A stretch of DNA of 64,000 nt from Amycolatopsis orientalis DSM 43388 (GTDB lineage Bacteria; Actinomycetota; Actinomycetes; Mycobacteriales; Pseudonocardiaceae). Both the position numbers and the translations under genes were made by a program. Below, piece after piece: positions 54,906 through 63,955 of the stretch. Each line of letters starts with the position of its first letter. Positions within the stretch are counted from its first letter, which is position 1. The stretch lies in contig NZ_ASXG01000039.1 in assembly GCF_000411975.1 (NCBI RefSeq), positions 23,101 to 87,100 on the forward strand, read 5' to 3'. The notes beneath the pieces are model-generated. The model saw only the letters and a program-made list of their open reading frames with translations, ran no database searches and had not been told where the DNA came from.

Positions 54906-55655
54906 TCAGCCTTGCTGTCCGAAACCCCCGGGCGGCGTGCCCGGTTTGTTCTGGTCCGACGGCGGCTGGAAGAACTGGCCCTGCTGCGGCGCGTACGTCG
55001 TCGCCTGCCCGCCCGGCGGCGGCGTGGCGGGAGGCTGCTGCTGCGGGGAGGACGGCGGCTGCTGCCCCGGAGTCTGCTGACCCGGCTGTCCCTGCTGACC
55101 CTGGCCGGGAGCGGGCTGGTACTGCGTCGGCTGGTACTGGCCCGGCTGGCCGTAAGGCTGCTGATACGCCGGAGCGGACGGCTGCGACGTCGGCGGCTTG
55201 AGCACGCCGTACTCGAACAGCAGCACCGCGACCGCCGCGGCCATCTGCAGGAGACCGAGGATCAGCACCACGATCACGATGGCCGACGTCCGTCCGGAGA
55301 TCACCGCGTCGAGCGCGCCCAGCCCGCCGAGCACGCTGAACAGCGCGGCGAACGGCAGCGTCTTCGGGCCGTTGGGCAGCAGGTGCAGCGCCGACAGCAG
55401 ACCGCCGGCCAGCAGGAACAGAATGGGCTGCCCGGCGGTGCCCGCCTCGGCCGCGAAGCCGAGGAAGTACTGGACCAGTCCGAGCCCGGCCACCCCGAGG
55501 GACAGCAGCAGCGGAAGGTTCGGCGGCGCTCCGGAACCCGCGGCAGGCGGGCCCTGCCGCGGCTGGGGCTGCTGCGGGAACCCGCCCGACGGGGGCGGCC
55601 CCTGGGACGGCTGGCCCTGCTGGGGGTAGCCGGGCCCGCCACTGGGGAAGGTCAT
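54906..55655 (-). CDS. DUF5336 / 34-kDa antigen-like membrane protein
   Basis: A 249-aa protein. A Pro/Gln/Gly-rich N-terminus (residues 1-45) is followed by four TM helices (about 47-160: LPLLLSLGVAGLGLVQYFLG, FLLAGGLLSALHLLP, AIVIVVLILGLLQMAAAVAVLLF) and a long Gln/Pro-rich cytosolic tail (YQQPYGQPGQYQPTQYQP type). It matches the mycobacterial Rv0954 type in topology and in position between sucD and perM. ATG follows GGAGAG with 6-nt spacing. Function unknown; envelope/growth-pole association is reported for homologues, which I treat as background only. Confidence 0.87.
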   Translation of the reverse strand: MTFPSGGPGYPQQGQPSQGPPPSGGFPQQPQPRQGPPAAGSGAPPNLPLLLSLGVAGLGLVQYFLGFAAEAGTAGQPILFLLAGGLLSALHLLPNGPKTLPFAALFSVLGGLGALDAVISGRTSAIVIVVLILGLLQMAAAVAVLLFEYGVLKPPTSQPSAPAYQQPYGQPGQYQPTQYQPAPGQGQQGQPGQQTPGQQPPSSPQQQPPATPPPGGQATTYAPQQGQFFQPPSDQNKPGTPPGGFGQQG

Positions 55656-55821
55656 CGGAAACTCTCCTGTCTCATCGACCGGCGGTTCGGGATCCTGCGG
55701 CGCCCGGGGAGTACGGCGGCGTCCCCCGCTCGCGAGTGACTGCACGCTAGCGCATCCGCCCTCGGGCGTCCGCGACGTTGGACGCACTGACCACCGGATC
55801 GGTTGCGGGCGGAAACGACGA

Positions 55822-55850
55822 AGGCCGGGCACCGTGTCGGTGCCCGGCCT
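55822..55850 (-). terminator. Terminator of sucCD
   Basis: A 13-bp perfect stem (AGGCCGGGCACCG / CGGTGCCCGGCCT) with loop TGT, 22 bp after the sucD stop on the minus strand. Confidence 0.85.
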
Positions 55851-55872
55851 CCGCCAGCGGAGTCGCTGCTGG

Positions 55873-56763
55873 TCAGCCGAGGCTGTTGTACAGCTCCCGG
55901 GCGAGAACCGCGGTCTCGCTCGGGGTCTTGCCGACCTTGACGCCGGCGGCCTCGAGGGCCTCCTTCTTCGCCGCGGCGGTGCCCGACGAACCGGAGACGA
56001 TCGCGCCCGCGTGGCCCATCGTCTTGCCCTCAGGGGCGGTGAAGCCCGCGACGTAGCCGACGACCGGCTTGGTCACGTTCTCCTTGATGTAGGCCGCGGC
56101 GCGCTCCTCGGCGTCGCCGCCGATCTCGCCGATCATCACGATGACCTTGGTGTCGGCGTCCTTCTCGAACGCCTCGAGGGCGTCGATGTGGGTGGTGCCG
56201 ATGATCGGGTCGCCGCCGATGCCGACCGCGGTGGAGAAACCGATGTCGCGCAGCTCGTACATCATCTGGTAGGTCAGCGTGCCCGACTTCGACACGAGGC
56301 CGATCGAGCCCGGGCCGGTGATGTCGGCCGGGATGATGCCCGCGTTCGACTTGCCGGGGCTGATCACGCCGGGGCAGTTCGGCCCGATGATCCGGGTCTT
56401 GTTGCCGGTCGCGACCGCGTGCGCCCAGAAGTAGGCCGAGTCGTGCACCGGGATGCCCTCGGTGATGACGACGGCCAGCGGGATCTCGGCGTCGATGGCC
56501 TCGATGACCGCGTCCTTGGCGAACTTCGGCGGCACGAAGATGACCGACACGTCGGCGCCGGTCTCCTTGATGGCCTCCTCGACCGTGCCGAACACGGTGA
56601 GGTCCTTGCCCTCGATGGTGACCGTCTGACCGGCCTTGCGGGCGTTGACGCCGCCCACGATGTTGGTGCCGGACTTCAGCATCTTGGTCGCGTGCTTCAT
56701 GCCCTCGGAGCCGGTGAGCCCCTGGACGATGACCTTGCTGTTCTCGTTGAGGAAGATCGACAT
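55873..56763 (-). CDS. sucD: Succinyl-CoA ligase alpha subunit
   Basis: A 296-aa protein. CoA-binding Rossmann part ([32 protein letters not shown]); [20 protein letters not shown]; and the phospho-histidine in [12 protein letters not shown] near residue 245. It forms succinate plus nucleotide triphosphate from succinyl-CoA together with SucC. ATG 56763 lies one nt after the sucC stop, so the subunits are co-translated. Confidence 0.96.
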   Translation of the reverse strand: MSIFLNENSKVIVQGLTGSEGMKHATKMLKSGTNIVGGVNARKAGQTVTIEGKDLTVFGTVEEAIKETGADVSVIFVPPKFAKDAVIEAIDAEIPLAVVITEGIPVHDSAYFWAHAVATGNKTRIIGPNCPGVISPGKSNAGIIPADITGPGSIGLVSKSGTLTYQMMYELRDIGFSTAVGIGGDPIIGTTHIDALEAFEKDADTKVIVMIGEIGGDAEERAAAYIKENVTKPVVGYVAGFTAPEGKTMGHAGAIVSGSSGTAAAKKEALEAAGVKVGKTPSETAVLARELYNSLG

Positions 56764-56764
56764 C

Positions 56765-57934
56765 TCACGCACCTGCCGCGGCGAGCTCGGCAGCCTTGTC
56801 GGCCGCGTTGTCCATTGTGTCCACCACGGTGACCAGCGGGTGGTTCGCGTCGGCCAGGATCTTGCGACCCTCGACGACGTTGTTGCCGTCCAGGCGGACG
56901 ACCAGCGGCTTGGTGGCCTCGTCGCCCAGGATCTTCAGCGCCTCGACGATGCCGTTCGCGACCGCGTCGCAGGCGGTGATGCCGCCGAAGACGTTCACGA
57001 ACACGCTCTTCACGTCGGTGTCGTTGAGGATGACGTCCAGACCGGCCGCCATGACCTCGGCCGACGCGCCGCCGCCGATGTCGAGGAAGTTGGCCGGCTT
57101 CACGCCGCCGTGCTTCTCGCCCGCGTACGCCACGACGTCCAAAGTGGACATGACCAGGCCGGCGCCGTTGCCGATGATGCCGACCTCGCCGTCGAGCTTG
57201 ACGTAGTTGAGGTTCTTGGCCTTGGCCTTCGCCTCGAGCGGGTTCTCGGCCTGCTTGTCGACGAGTTCCTCGTGCTCCGGGTGACGGAAGGAGGCGTTCT
57301 CGTCGAGGGTGACCTTGCCGTCGAGGGCGATGATCTTGTCCTGCGGGTCGCGGACCAGCGGGTTGACCTCGACCAGGGTGGCGTCCTCGGAGACGAAGGT
57401 CTCCCACAGCTTCACCACGACGTCGGCGGCCTCGTCGATGATCTCGGCCGGGAAGTGGCCCGCCTTGAGGATCTCGAGCGCGGTGGCCTTGTCGACGCCC
57501 TTGATCGCGTCGACCGGGATCTTGGCGAGCGCGTCCGGGCGCTCGACCGCGAGCTGCTCGATCTCCATGCCGCCCTCGGACGACGCCATCGCGAGGAAGG
57601 TGCGGTTGGCGCGGTCGAGCAGGAAGGAGAAGTAGTACTCGGACGCGATGTCCGAGGCTTCCGCCACCAGCACGCGGTGCGTGATGTGGCCCTTGATGTC
57701 GAGGCCGAGGATGGCTTCCGCCTTCTCCTTCGCCTCGTCGGGCGTCTGGGCCAGCTTGACGCCGCCCGCCTTGCCCCGGCCGCCGACCTTCACCTGCGCC
57801 TTGACGACGACCTGGGTGCCGATCTGCTCCGCGGCGGCCTTGGCTTCTTCCGGGGTGCTTGCCACGGACCCCGGCAGAACCGGTACTCCGTGGGCGGCGA
57901 AGAGATCCCTCGCCTGGTACTCGTAGAGGTCCAC
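56765..57934 (-). CDS. sucC: Succinyl-CoA ligase beta subunit
   Basis: A 389-aa ATP-grasp protein. [22 protein letters not shown] begins the family; [19 protein letters not shown] is the nucleotide-binding loop; LVEVNPLV and the C-terminal ligase domain [24 protein letters not shown] and VFGGITACD follow. GTG 57934 has AGGAG 9 nt upstream. Order sucC-sucD-DUF5336-perM-purN-purH follows mycobacteria. Confidence 0.96.
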   Translation of the reverse strand: MDLYEYQARDLFAAHGVPVLPGSVASTPEEAKAAAEQIGTQVVVKAQVKVGGRGKAGGVKLAQTPDEAKEKAEAILGLDIKGHITHRVLVAEASDIASEYYFSFLLDRANRTFLAMASSEGGMEIEQLAVERPDALAKIPVDAIKGVDKATALEILKAGHFPAEIIDEAADVVVKLWETFVSEDATLVEVNPLVRDPQDKIIALDGKVTLDENASFRHPEHEELVDKQAENPLEAKAKAKNLNYVKLDGEVGIIGNGAGLVMSTLDVVAYAGEKHGGVKPANFLDIGGGASAEVMAAGLDVILNDTDVKSVFVNVFGGITACDAVANGIVEALKILGDEATKPLVVRLDGNNVVEGRKILADANHPLVTVVDTMDNAADKAAELAAAGA

Positions 57935-58052
57935 TACTCCAGTCTCCTGACGACACGCCACTGTGGTGGTCCGTTTTCCGGACCGCGCTGTCGGACCAGT
58001 CGAGGTTAGCGACCAGCGCAGACGCAGGGGACGCCGCACCTGGTGAAGTCGG

Positions 58053-58373
58053 TCACCGTACGCGGTCAGAGGGTGTGCCGAGGGTGTGAGACCGCCCACC
58101 GACGAGCATTTCGGCGGCCTTTTCGGGGCTTTCGCAGCCCAGTTCGACCACGTCCGTGCCGGAGAGCGCTTCGGCGAGCCCCTCGGGGACCGGGCCGCCG
58201 AGCAGGCCCAGAATGTCTGGATCCTCCTGTTCGGTGGTGCGCACGATCTTTTCCGCCGTGTCGAGGTGTCCTACGTGGACGACTTCGAGACCGGCGTCGC
58301 GCAGGAGGCGCGCCAAGGGAATCGCCGCGGTTTCTTCGGCCAATTCCACGAGGACGACGCGTCGCGGGCTCAC
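58053..58373 (-). CDS. Small cobalamin-binding-domain-like protein
   Basis: A 106-aa protein: [57 protein letters not shown] follows the beta-alpha-beta plan of mutase-type B12-binding domains (strand, loop, RALRDAGxEVxxxG, xQxPExIVxxAxxEDxDxxGLS). The DxHxxG cobalt-ligand motif after strand 1 is missing, so cobalamin binding is doubtful. GTG 58373 overlaps the stop of the large membrane protein (GTGA), so they are co-translated. It may have become a regulatory or structural domain. Confidence 0.75.
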   Translation of the reverse strand: MSPRRVVLVELAEETAAIPLARLLRDAGLEVVHVGHLDTAEKIVRTTEQEDPDILGLLGGPVPEGLAEALSGTDVVELGCESPEKAAEMLVGGRSHTLGTPSDRVR

Positions 58374-60778
58374 TTCTTCGCACCGGCAGCCGCGATGCCA
58401 GCAGTGACCACTGCCGCCACGACCGCAGCGAGCCCGAGCCAGAAACCGGCACCTGGCTTCGCGGCGCTGAACAGCGAACTGACCAGCGGAATCTCGGCGA
58501 CGTGCAAGGCAAGGAGCACCGCCGCTCCGACCAGTCCCACCGCCGCGGCACCGGGCCGGGAACGAACGCTCAACCCGAGCGTCCCGAGAACGACGAGCAG
58601 CGCGGCGAGCAATCCCCATGACGGAGTGTCGAAATCGGACCAGAGACCGGGCGGCGCGTAATCCTGCGCGGTGAACACCGGCGTGCCGAAGGTCGCGATC
58701 GCCAGCACCGCGGTGATTCCGGCCGGAATTGCCGCGGCGGAGCGCGGCCCTTCGGTACCGGTGTCGTCGCGTTCCACGACGCCGGTCACCACCGCGGCCA
58801 ATCCGGCGAGCCCGGCGAGGCCGAGCGCGATCGCGGTGAAAACAGCTCCCGCGCCGAGGTGGTAGCTGATCGCCCCGCCGAGGCCGCCGAGTCCAGTCGC
58901 TTCGGAGGCGGTGATGGCCGTACTGAGCACCGCTGTTCCCGCGAGCACGACGCCGGCCCACAGCACCGCGAGAATTCCGCGCGCGGCCGGCGCGGCGCGG
59001 CGGACGAGAAGGAAAGGTGTTGGCAGCACGACAAGAATTGCCGCGGCCAGCAGTTGCAGGCGAGCCGGACTGTCTGTGCTGTTGCCGAGTTGCGGAGCGA
59101 GCGCACCGATCGCCGCGGCGATTCCGGTCAGCAACGCGAGCAGGGCAGTGAGCGCACGCCAAATGGTGAGTCCTGGGACGCGGGCCTCGCCGGCCAGGTC
59201 GGTGCGCTCGGTCTGCGTCTGTTGCGGTGTCGCAAGTGGAGTGAGGGCAAGGACCAGCACCATCGGCACGACGGCGAGATACGCGCCCGTCGAAACCTCC
59301 AGCCCTGGCACGGCCAGCCCGGCGACGAACGTCGGCACCGCAACCGCCAGCACCGCCGCGACAATCCCGCCGAGCGTCCCGCGCGCGACGCCGTCGGATC
59401 CGGCGAAAACCCCGAGCACTGCCGCGACCGGCAGCGCAGCGGCGAGGAGAAGGTAACCGGCGAGCGCTAGCCCAGGGCCCTCAAATGCTGACCGCGCAAG
59501 GAGAAACGGGTCGTCCGAGAGAACGGGAGTCATCAGCAACCCGACCGCGGCGACAACCGCGAGCAGCGGAATGATCAACCGCCAGCGGCGTTTGTCGTCG
59601 CCGCCCGCGATCTCATTGCGCTCGCGCACGACCCGCGCGGCCACGGTCCCGGCGACGAGCGTCAGCAAATGCCCGGCGATCAGCAGCCAGAACCCGGCGC
59701 CGACGCCGCTGCGGTCGAGCAGCCGGTCCGGGAGATACAGCTCGGGGCGGATGGTTTTGGAGCCGTTGACGAGGAATTGGAGATCGAGGACCAGCCGCCC
59801 CGGCGCGAGCGCGGCGAGCCCGGCGACGAGCCCGGCGGCCAGCCCGTGCCGCCCGCTGCGAGCCGCCGCGACCGCGATCCCGGCCGGGACGACGGCGAGG
59901 AGGACGAGCAGCGGCCAGGAGAGGTAGCCAGGCTTGGCGTCCGGCGAGACCGGGGCGATGGCACCGGCGGCCAAGGCCAGAGCGCCGACGCCGAGGAGGG
60001 CGGTGGCGGTCCGGAGTCGCGGGGAGGGGGTTTGGTCGGTGAGGTCCAGGAGGGCCTCGGCTTGGTTCGGTTCTTGGCTCGAGTCGTGGCGGCTGGGGAT
60101 GGCGCGGGGGGCCGACCTCGGTTCGGTCTCGGGCTTTCGACTGGTCAGGCCTGGCTCGTCACCCGCGCGCCTGGCGGACGATGCGGCTGAGGATTCTCGA
60201 CCGGGCTCAGTGCGGTTGGACGGGCCGGCCGGGCTCTTCGCTGATTGCGGTTTGCCCTTGTCGGACGAGCTCGCCTCGGCGGCCAGTTCGCCACGACGGG
60301 GTTCGGCCGAGCTTTCCGCCGCAGACCGTCCGCCCCGGCCAGCCGAGATTTCCCCCGAAGCCGCACCGCGCGGCTCGTCAGAACTGTCCGCGGGCGTCGG
60401 CTCACCACGACTGGCCGCTCCCGCACGGCCCGGTTCGCCAGGCCCTTCCGCCGATGCCGGGACACCGCGGCCGGATGAGCCTTCCCCCGACGCCGCTCTG
60501 CCGCGACGAGACGAGCCGGCAGAGCTTTCTTCCGACCTCGGCGCGCCCCGACCGGGCGAATCAGCCGAACGTCCGGCGGAGGCCGTCCCGCGGCGATCGG
60601 GGTCGGCGGGATCCTTTTTCGCCCGGCTGGCGTCGCGGCGGGCTCGGGCGCGGGCGGCGGCCTTGCGCTCGGCGAGGCTGGGACGCCGGGAACCGGCGGG
60701 ACGGCCCGGGGAGTCCGGTGCGTCCTGGGCGTCCGGGGCGGAATCGCCGTCGGAAGGCTCTGGGGTCGGCGGAGTCAT
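58370..60778 (-). CDS. Large membrane protein with charged disordered N-terminus
   Basis: An 802-aa protein. Residues 1-245 are Ser/Arg/Glu/Gly/Pro-rich and low complexity (SLAERKAAARARARRDASRAKKDP and SAGRGGRSAAESSAEPRRGE types), predicted disordered and cytoplasmic. Residues about 255-800 hold some 14-16 hydrophobic helices, for example LLGVGALALAAGAIAPV and WLLIAGHLLTLVAGTVAARVV. No transporter or glycosyltransferase motif was found. TAGCGT lies 8 nt before the ATG. Located between sucC and an M23 peptidase and coupled to the corrinoid-fold-like gene. Unknown function. Confidence 0.8.
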   Translation of the reverse strand: MTPPTPEPSDGDSAPDAQDAPDSPGRPAGSRRPSLAERKAAARARARRDASRAKKDPADPDRRGTASAGRSADSPGRGAPRSEESSAGSSRRGRAASGEGSSGRGVPASAEGPGEPGRAGAASRGEPTPADSSDEPRGAASGEISAGRGGRSAAESSAEPRRGELAAEASSSDKGKPQSAKSPAGPSNRTEPGRESSAASSARRAGDEPGLTSRKPETEPRSAPRAIPSRHDSSQEPNQAEALLDLTDQTPSPRLRTATALLGVGALALAAGAIAPVSPDAKPGYLSWPLLVLLAVVPAGIAVAAARSGRHGLAAGLVAGLAALAPGRLVLDLQFLVNGSKTIRPELYLPDRLLDRSGVGAGFWLLIAGHLLTLVAGTVAARVVRERNEIAGGDDKRRWRLIIPLLAVVAAVGLLMTPVLSDDPFLLARSAFEGPGLALAGYLLLAAALPVAAVLGVFAGSDGVARGTLGGIVAAVLAVAVPTFVAGLAVPGLEVSTGAYLAVVPMVLVLALTPLATPQQTQTERTDLAGEARVPGLTIWRALTALLALLTGIAAAIGALAPQLGNSTDSPARLQLLAAAILVVLPTPFLLVRRAAPAARGILAVLWAGVVLAGTAVLSTAITASEATGLGGLGGAISYHLGAGAVFTAIALGLAGLAGLAAVVTGVVERDDTGTEGPRSAAAIPAGITAVLAIATFGTPVFTAQDYAPPGLWSDFDTPSWGLLAALLVVLGTLGLSVRSRPGAAAVGLVGAAVLLALHVAEIPLVSSLFSAAKPGAGFWLGLAAVVAAVVTAGIAAAGAKK

Positions 60779-61079
60779 CGCTCGCGACGCTAGCAAGGAC
60801 CGGTCTCGCCGCGGGGACAGCAGGGCCGCCTCGACCAGGCCGGAACGCACTTCCAGGTGAATTCCCCGCCGGATGAACCTCGGGCGGCTCCCGCGCGTCT
60901 GAGGGGTGCGAAGAAAAATTCCGCCGATCCGCGTAAGAGGGGCACGGGCCGGAGGTCTCGACGGCAGAGGGACCGAGTTGCCGAGGGAGCAGCGCCGGAA
61001 GGAGCCGTCGGGAAAAACTTCGGGGAAGTCGCGTAAGGGAGTGGCGTTCGGGGCGTCACTCCGGCACGGGACGAAGCAC

Positions 61080-61640
61080 GGGGCCCCGTCGCGGGGGCGA
61101 TGGACAAGGTCGGATGCCTGTTCGGGCAGGCACCCGACCAGGTCGCGGAGGGGAGCCGCGGCGGGTGCCGGCAAGTCGTGGGGACGACTTGCCGGGACCG
61201 GGATGGAGAGGGCCGAGACCTGCCGGGGAGGGCAGGTGGACGGCCGCCTCGCGGAGGGGAGCCGCGATCTCCGTTCCTGGCCGGCCGGGGAGGACCTGCC
61301 AGGAACGGAGAAGGCCATCGCCTGCCGGGGGGCGGGCGACCGGCCAGGTCGCGGGAGAGCAGCGACAGGCTTCGGCGGATCGCGGGGACGGTCCGCCGGG
61401 ACCAGGAGCAGGCCTGCTAGCGAGGGGCGAGCACAGGCCCGGTCGCGACAGGCTCCGGAACCGTGGGGACGCTCTGCCGGAACCGGGACAGCCAGGGTCC
61501 GCCGGGGAGGGCGGAACCAGCCGAGCTGCTACCGGCTTCGGCGGATCGCGGGGCAATCCGCCGAGACCGGGGACACGGACGGGCGGAGCCTGCCGGGGAG
61601 GGCAGGTAACCGGCCGCACCGCTGTCCGGGGCCGGGGTGC
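61080..61640. repeat. Array of GC-rich stem-loops with GGGG(A/AG) loops
   Basis: At least eight hairpins occur in 560 bp. CCGGCAAGTCGT-GGGG-ACGACTTGCCGG lies at 61168-61195. ACCTGCC-GGGGAG-GGCAGGT is at 61218-61237 and recurs at about 61588-61607. TCCGCC-GGGGAG-GGCGGA lies near 61499-61516. A 12-bp stem joins 61269-61280 with 61299-61310. A repeated CTTCGGCGGATCGCGGGG occurs at about 61371 and 61537, each closed by a matching TCCGCCG. The palindrome AGCAGGCCTGCT lies at 61407-61418. Stems are conserved in form while their sequences vary. Confidence 0.7.
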
Positions 61641-62028
61641 GGCGGTCGCGCGCACTGGGCCAACGGCTCGCGGGAGCGAAGCAAGCCGGAGAGAGCAGCG
61701 ATCCGCGCCGTCAGGCCGGGCGGGTGTCGCGGCATGCGCGGGAGACGAGTGGAGCCTCGTCCCGCGAGGTAGGGCCGGGTGACGCGAACGGTCGGAATTC
61801 AGGCCGCGGTCCTGGCAAGACCTGGAGGAGTCGCCGGAAGCAGGCGCGAAGGGTCGCGAACGAAGCCCTCGAAAAGCACCCCTCGAAAGTGAGCGGCATC
61901 ACAAGCTGCAGCTCGAAACTGCTTCAACGCATCCGGTCGACCGGTTATTTCCGCGTCGAGGCCGCCGGAAGGGCTTCCGGGACCGTTGGGCCATCCGAAG
62001 GTATGTGACTCAAGCCACAACCAGTGAA

Positions 62029-62058
62029 GTAGTTTCCGATTAACTTTGGGTAGTTTCC
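62029..62058 (+). promoter_or_regulatory. Direct repeat GTAGTTTCC, 21-bp period, upstream of M23 peptidase
   Basis: GTAGTTTCC occurs at 62029-62037 and 62050-62058, exactly two helical turns apart, in the only AT-richer part of the intergenic region. This is the arrangement expected for a response-regulator dimer site. Which regulator is unknown; MtrA-type control of wall hydrolases is one possibility. Confidence 0.5.
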
Positions 62059-62128
62059 ACAGCTAGAAGCTCGATGCGTGCCACTCGTTCGGCCGAAAGC
62101 CCGGTCGCGTCTTGCTCATTGAGGCGCC

Positions 62129-62174
62129 GCTTCGTTACTGTCCTCCGGTCCCCATTACAGTCAGGTCACGAAGC
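62129..62174 (+). ncRNA. Leader hairpin of the M23 peptidase mRNA
   Basis: GCTTCGT (62129-62135) pairs with ACGAAGC (62168-62174), and ACTGT with ACAGT inside it, about 95 nt before the start codon. It may be a structured 5' leader. It does not match the c-di-AMP riboswitch I looked for. Confidence 0.4.
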
Positions 62175-62267
62175 AGGACGCTGAGCGAATCACCCCCGAG
62201 GTTCGTTCACGGGATCCCCCGCCCGAGTCCGCTTCCGCCCGACTCCCCGACGATGGAAGGCCCTGTC

Positions 62268-63086
62268 TTGGCTTCACACCGCTCCCCCGGCGGCCAAGCC
62301 CCTTCCCCGGCGCTGAAAGACGCACTGGACGGTGCGGTCATCCGCGTCCGGGGACAGCACCGCATCTCCCCGCCCTCCTCCGCCCTTCGCGGGCGGGTCG
62401 TGGTCGCCGCCGTCGCGGCCGGCGCGTTCGCCGCAGCCGCCGCCGGGCAGACCCTCAAGTCCACCAGCGGCGGCGACTCGGACGCCGCGGTCACCCCGCT
62501 CGCCAACGCACAGAACGCGAGCGCCTCGTTCACCCTCGGCAGCGCGGGCTCCGGGGGAGCTCCCGAGCTGCTGCCGACCGGGCACGCCGTCGATGCCTCC
62601 GCCGAAGCCGCGAAGATGGCCGACAGCGCCAAGGTCACCAAGGCCCGCGTACAGGCGGAGACCGAAGCCGCGCGCCAGGCCGCCGAAGAGGCCTCCCGCC
62701 CGAAGACGTGCCTGCCCGCTCACGGCACGTTCACCTCCGGTTTCGGTGCCCGCTGGGGCACCAGCCACCTCGGCATCGACATCGCCAACTCCATCGGCAC
62801 TCCGATCTACGCCGCCTCCGACGGCACCGTCATCCAGGCTGGCCCCGCCAGCGGTTTCGGTCTCTGGGTACGCATCCAGCTCGACGACGGCACCATCCAG
62901 GTCTACGGCCACATGAACAGCTTCTCCGTCCGTGAGGGCCAGAAGGTCAAGTGCGGCGAGCAGATCGCCGAGATCGGCAACCGCGGCGAGAGCACCGGCC
63001 CGCACCTGCACTTCGAGGTGTGGCAGGACGGCACCAAGAAGATCGACCCGCGCCCGTGGCTCGCTGCCCGCGGCGTGAACGTCTGA
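62268..63086 (+). CDS. M23 family metallopeptidase (peptidoglycan hydrolase)
   Basis: 272 aa from TTG 62268, which has GGAAGG 7 nt upstream; ATG 62253 is possible. An N-terminal cytoplasmic stretch (about 40 aa) precedes a TM/signal-anchor (VVVAAVAAGAFAAAAAGQTL), an Ala-rich helical stalk (VQAETEAARQAAEEAS) and the LytM domain. Zinc ligands lie in SHLGIDIAN (His, Asp) and GPHLHFEVW (second His of HxH). Two Cys (CLPAHG, VKCGEQ) may form a disulfide. It cleaves cross-bridge or stem peptides outside the cell. Position near sucC is as for Rv0950c. Confidence 0.92.
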   Translation: MASHRSPGGQAPSPALKDALDGAVIRVRGQHRISPPSSALRGRVVVAAVAAGAFAAAAAGQTLKSTSGGDSDAAVTPLANAQNASASFTLGSAGSGGAPELLPTGHAVDASAEAAKMADSAKVTKARVQAETEAARQAAEEASRPKTCLPAHGTFTSGFGARWGTSHLGIDIANSIGTPIYAASDGTVIQAGPASGFGLWVRIQLDDGTIQVYGHMNSFSVREGQKVKCGEQIAEIGNRGESTGPHLHFEVWQDGTKKIDPRPWLAARGVNV

Positions 63087-63337
63087 GCCGTATTTCTTGC
63101 CCGCCGGGCGACCTGCGCAGGGGCGTCTGTGCCTGTAGAACGTCCTGAGAGCTTGATCCGGACGGATCGCTCTAGACGACTGGCGGCGGAAACGCCTTCG
63201 CACGCAAGGTCCCCGGCGGGCACTGTCGCGCACCGCATACCGGGCTAGCGCGGCACAGCTCGATGTGACCCCCAGAATCGGCAAGCCCGGCAGCGAATTG
63301 CAGGACAAACCCAGCGCTGCGCGGGCAATGCCTGGCA
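63087..63337. other. Intergenic region between convergent genes
   Basis: 251 bp, no coding signature. It holds small GC-rich palindromes (GCCCGCCGGGC near 63112; GATCCGGACGGATC near 63154) that could help termination. No RNA gene recognised. Confidence 0.5.
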
Positions 63338-63661
63338 TCACGGATCGTTGCCCGGCAGGCGACGGACGAAGTAGGCGACTGCTACCTGCCAAACCGTGCA
63401 GAGGTCAGCACGTCTTCGCCAGGGCATCCATCGCGCGATGCCCTCGTCGGCGCGCGACGTTCCTCCGCAGACGACACATCTGCCGTCTGGCCCCAATGCG
63501 TGCTGCCTGAGCAAGGCACGCCATGCCGCAGCCAGCCGTGCCACATCCCCTGGCACGTCCCGAGCTGACCGGGTCGCCGTCCCCGCAGCAACCGTCCCCG
63601 CGACTCTCCTCAAGTACTCCTGTACCCCGGCGGCAAATACGCCAAACAGCACCGCGTCCAT
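63338..63661 (-). CDS. Small actinobacterial Cys-pair protein, predicted SOS-regulated
   Basis: 107 aa from ATG 63661: MDAVLFGVFAAGVQEYLRRV, then ARLAAAWRALLRQHALGPDGRCVVCGG and RADLCTVWQVAVAYFVRRLPG. The CxxC and a later Cys recall a family of small actinobacterial proteins with WRxLLxxH...GRCxxC...C-W patterns, possibly zinc-binding; function unknown. TACGCT (-10) lies at 63686-63681 and a perfect LexA box sits 36 bp before the ATG. Confidence 0.72.
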   Translation of the reverse strand: MDAVLFGVFAAGVQEYLRRVAGTVAAGTATRSARDVPGDVARLAAAWRALLRQHALGPDGRCVVCGGTSRADEGIARWMPWRRRADLCTVWQVAVAYFVRRLPGNDP

Positions 63662-63696
63662 CCCCCTGCGTCCCTTCCTCAGCGTATCGCATTCCA

Positions 63697-63712
63697 TCGA
63701 ACTTGTGTTCGA
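63697..63712. promoter_or_regulatory. Second LexA (SOS) box
   Basis: TCGAACTTGTGTTCGA is a perfect TCGAAC-N4-GTTCGA site located 36 bp upstream of the minus-strand small gene and just upstream of its -10 box. It could also serve a plus-strand gene beginning near 63724, if one exists. Confidence 0.8.
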
Positions 63713-63955
63713 TGAAGCCAAGTATGCCCGAGGAGACCGACAAGATCGGCGGGTTCGCCGGGGAGTTCACTCGGTCCGGCGAAAGATGTCCGGAAACGGG
63801 CCGGAACACCCAGGCAAGAGGCTTGCTGCAGGGATGGGAAGACGGCTGGAAGGCTAGAGAAATCCAGGCGGATCGTGGGATGCCGGGCAGGGAGCAGTTG
63901 CGCGGGGCGAAGACCCGGGGCTGGCGATGCAGTATCGGTGTGGCCGGTCCTTGCT

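Larger units (their letters stand above)
60779..62267. other. Long (1.5 kb) divergent intergenic region, no convincing gene
   Basis: Lies between the large membrane protein (minus) and the M23 peptidase (plus). Open frames (a 288-codon plus frame, a 199-codon minus frame) give Arg/Gly/Pro-rich translations without domain features or Shine-Dalgarno, and are judged non-coding. It contains the hairpin array described separately, the M23 promoter elements and a leader hairpin. Confidence 0.6.

Noticed and set aside
60906..61772. A 288-codon plus-strand frame in the hairpin array
   Set aside because: Arg/Gly-rich translation, no ribosome site, poor codon bias, and hairpins that dominate the sequence. 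Treated as non-coding.
61980..62267. A c-di-AMP (ydaO-type) riboswitch upstream of the M23 peptidase
   Set aside because: Such riboswitches often precede actinobacterial wall hydrolases, but the expected GGGGGA...GGGTGAATC order is not seen on the plus strand. Only reversed fragments resembling it occur on the wrong strand.
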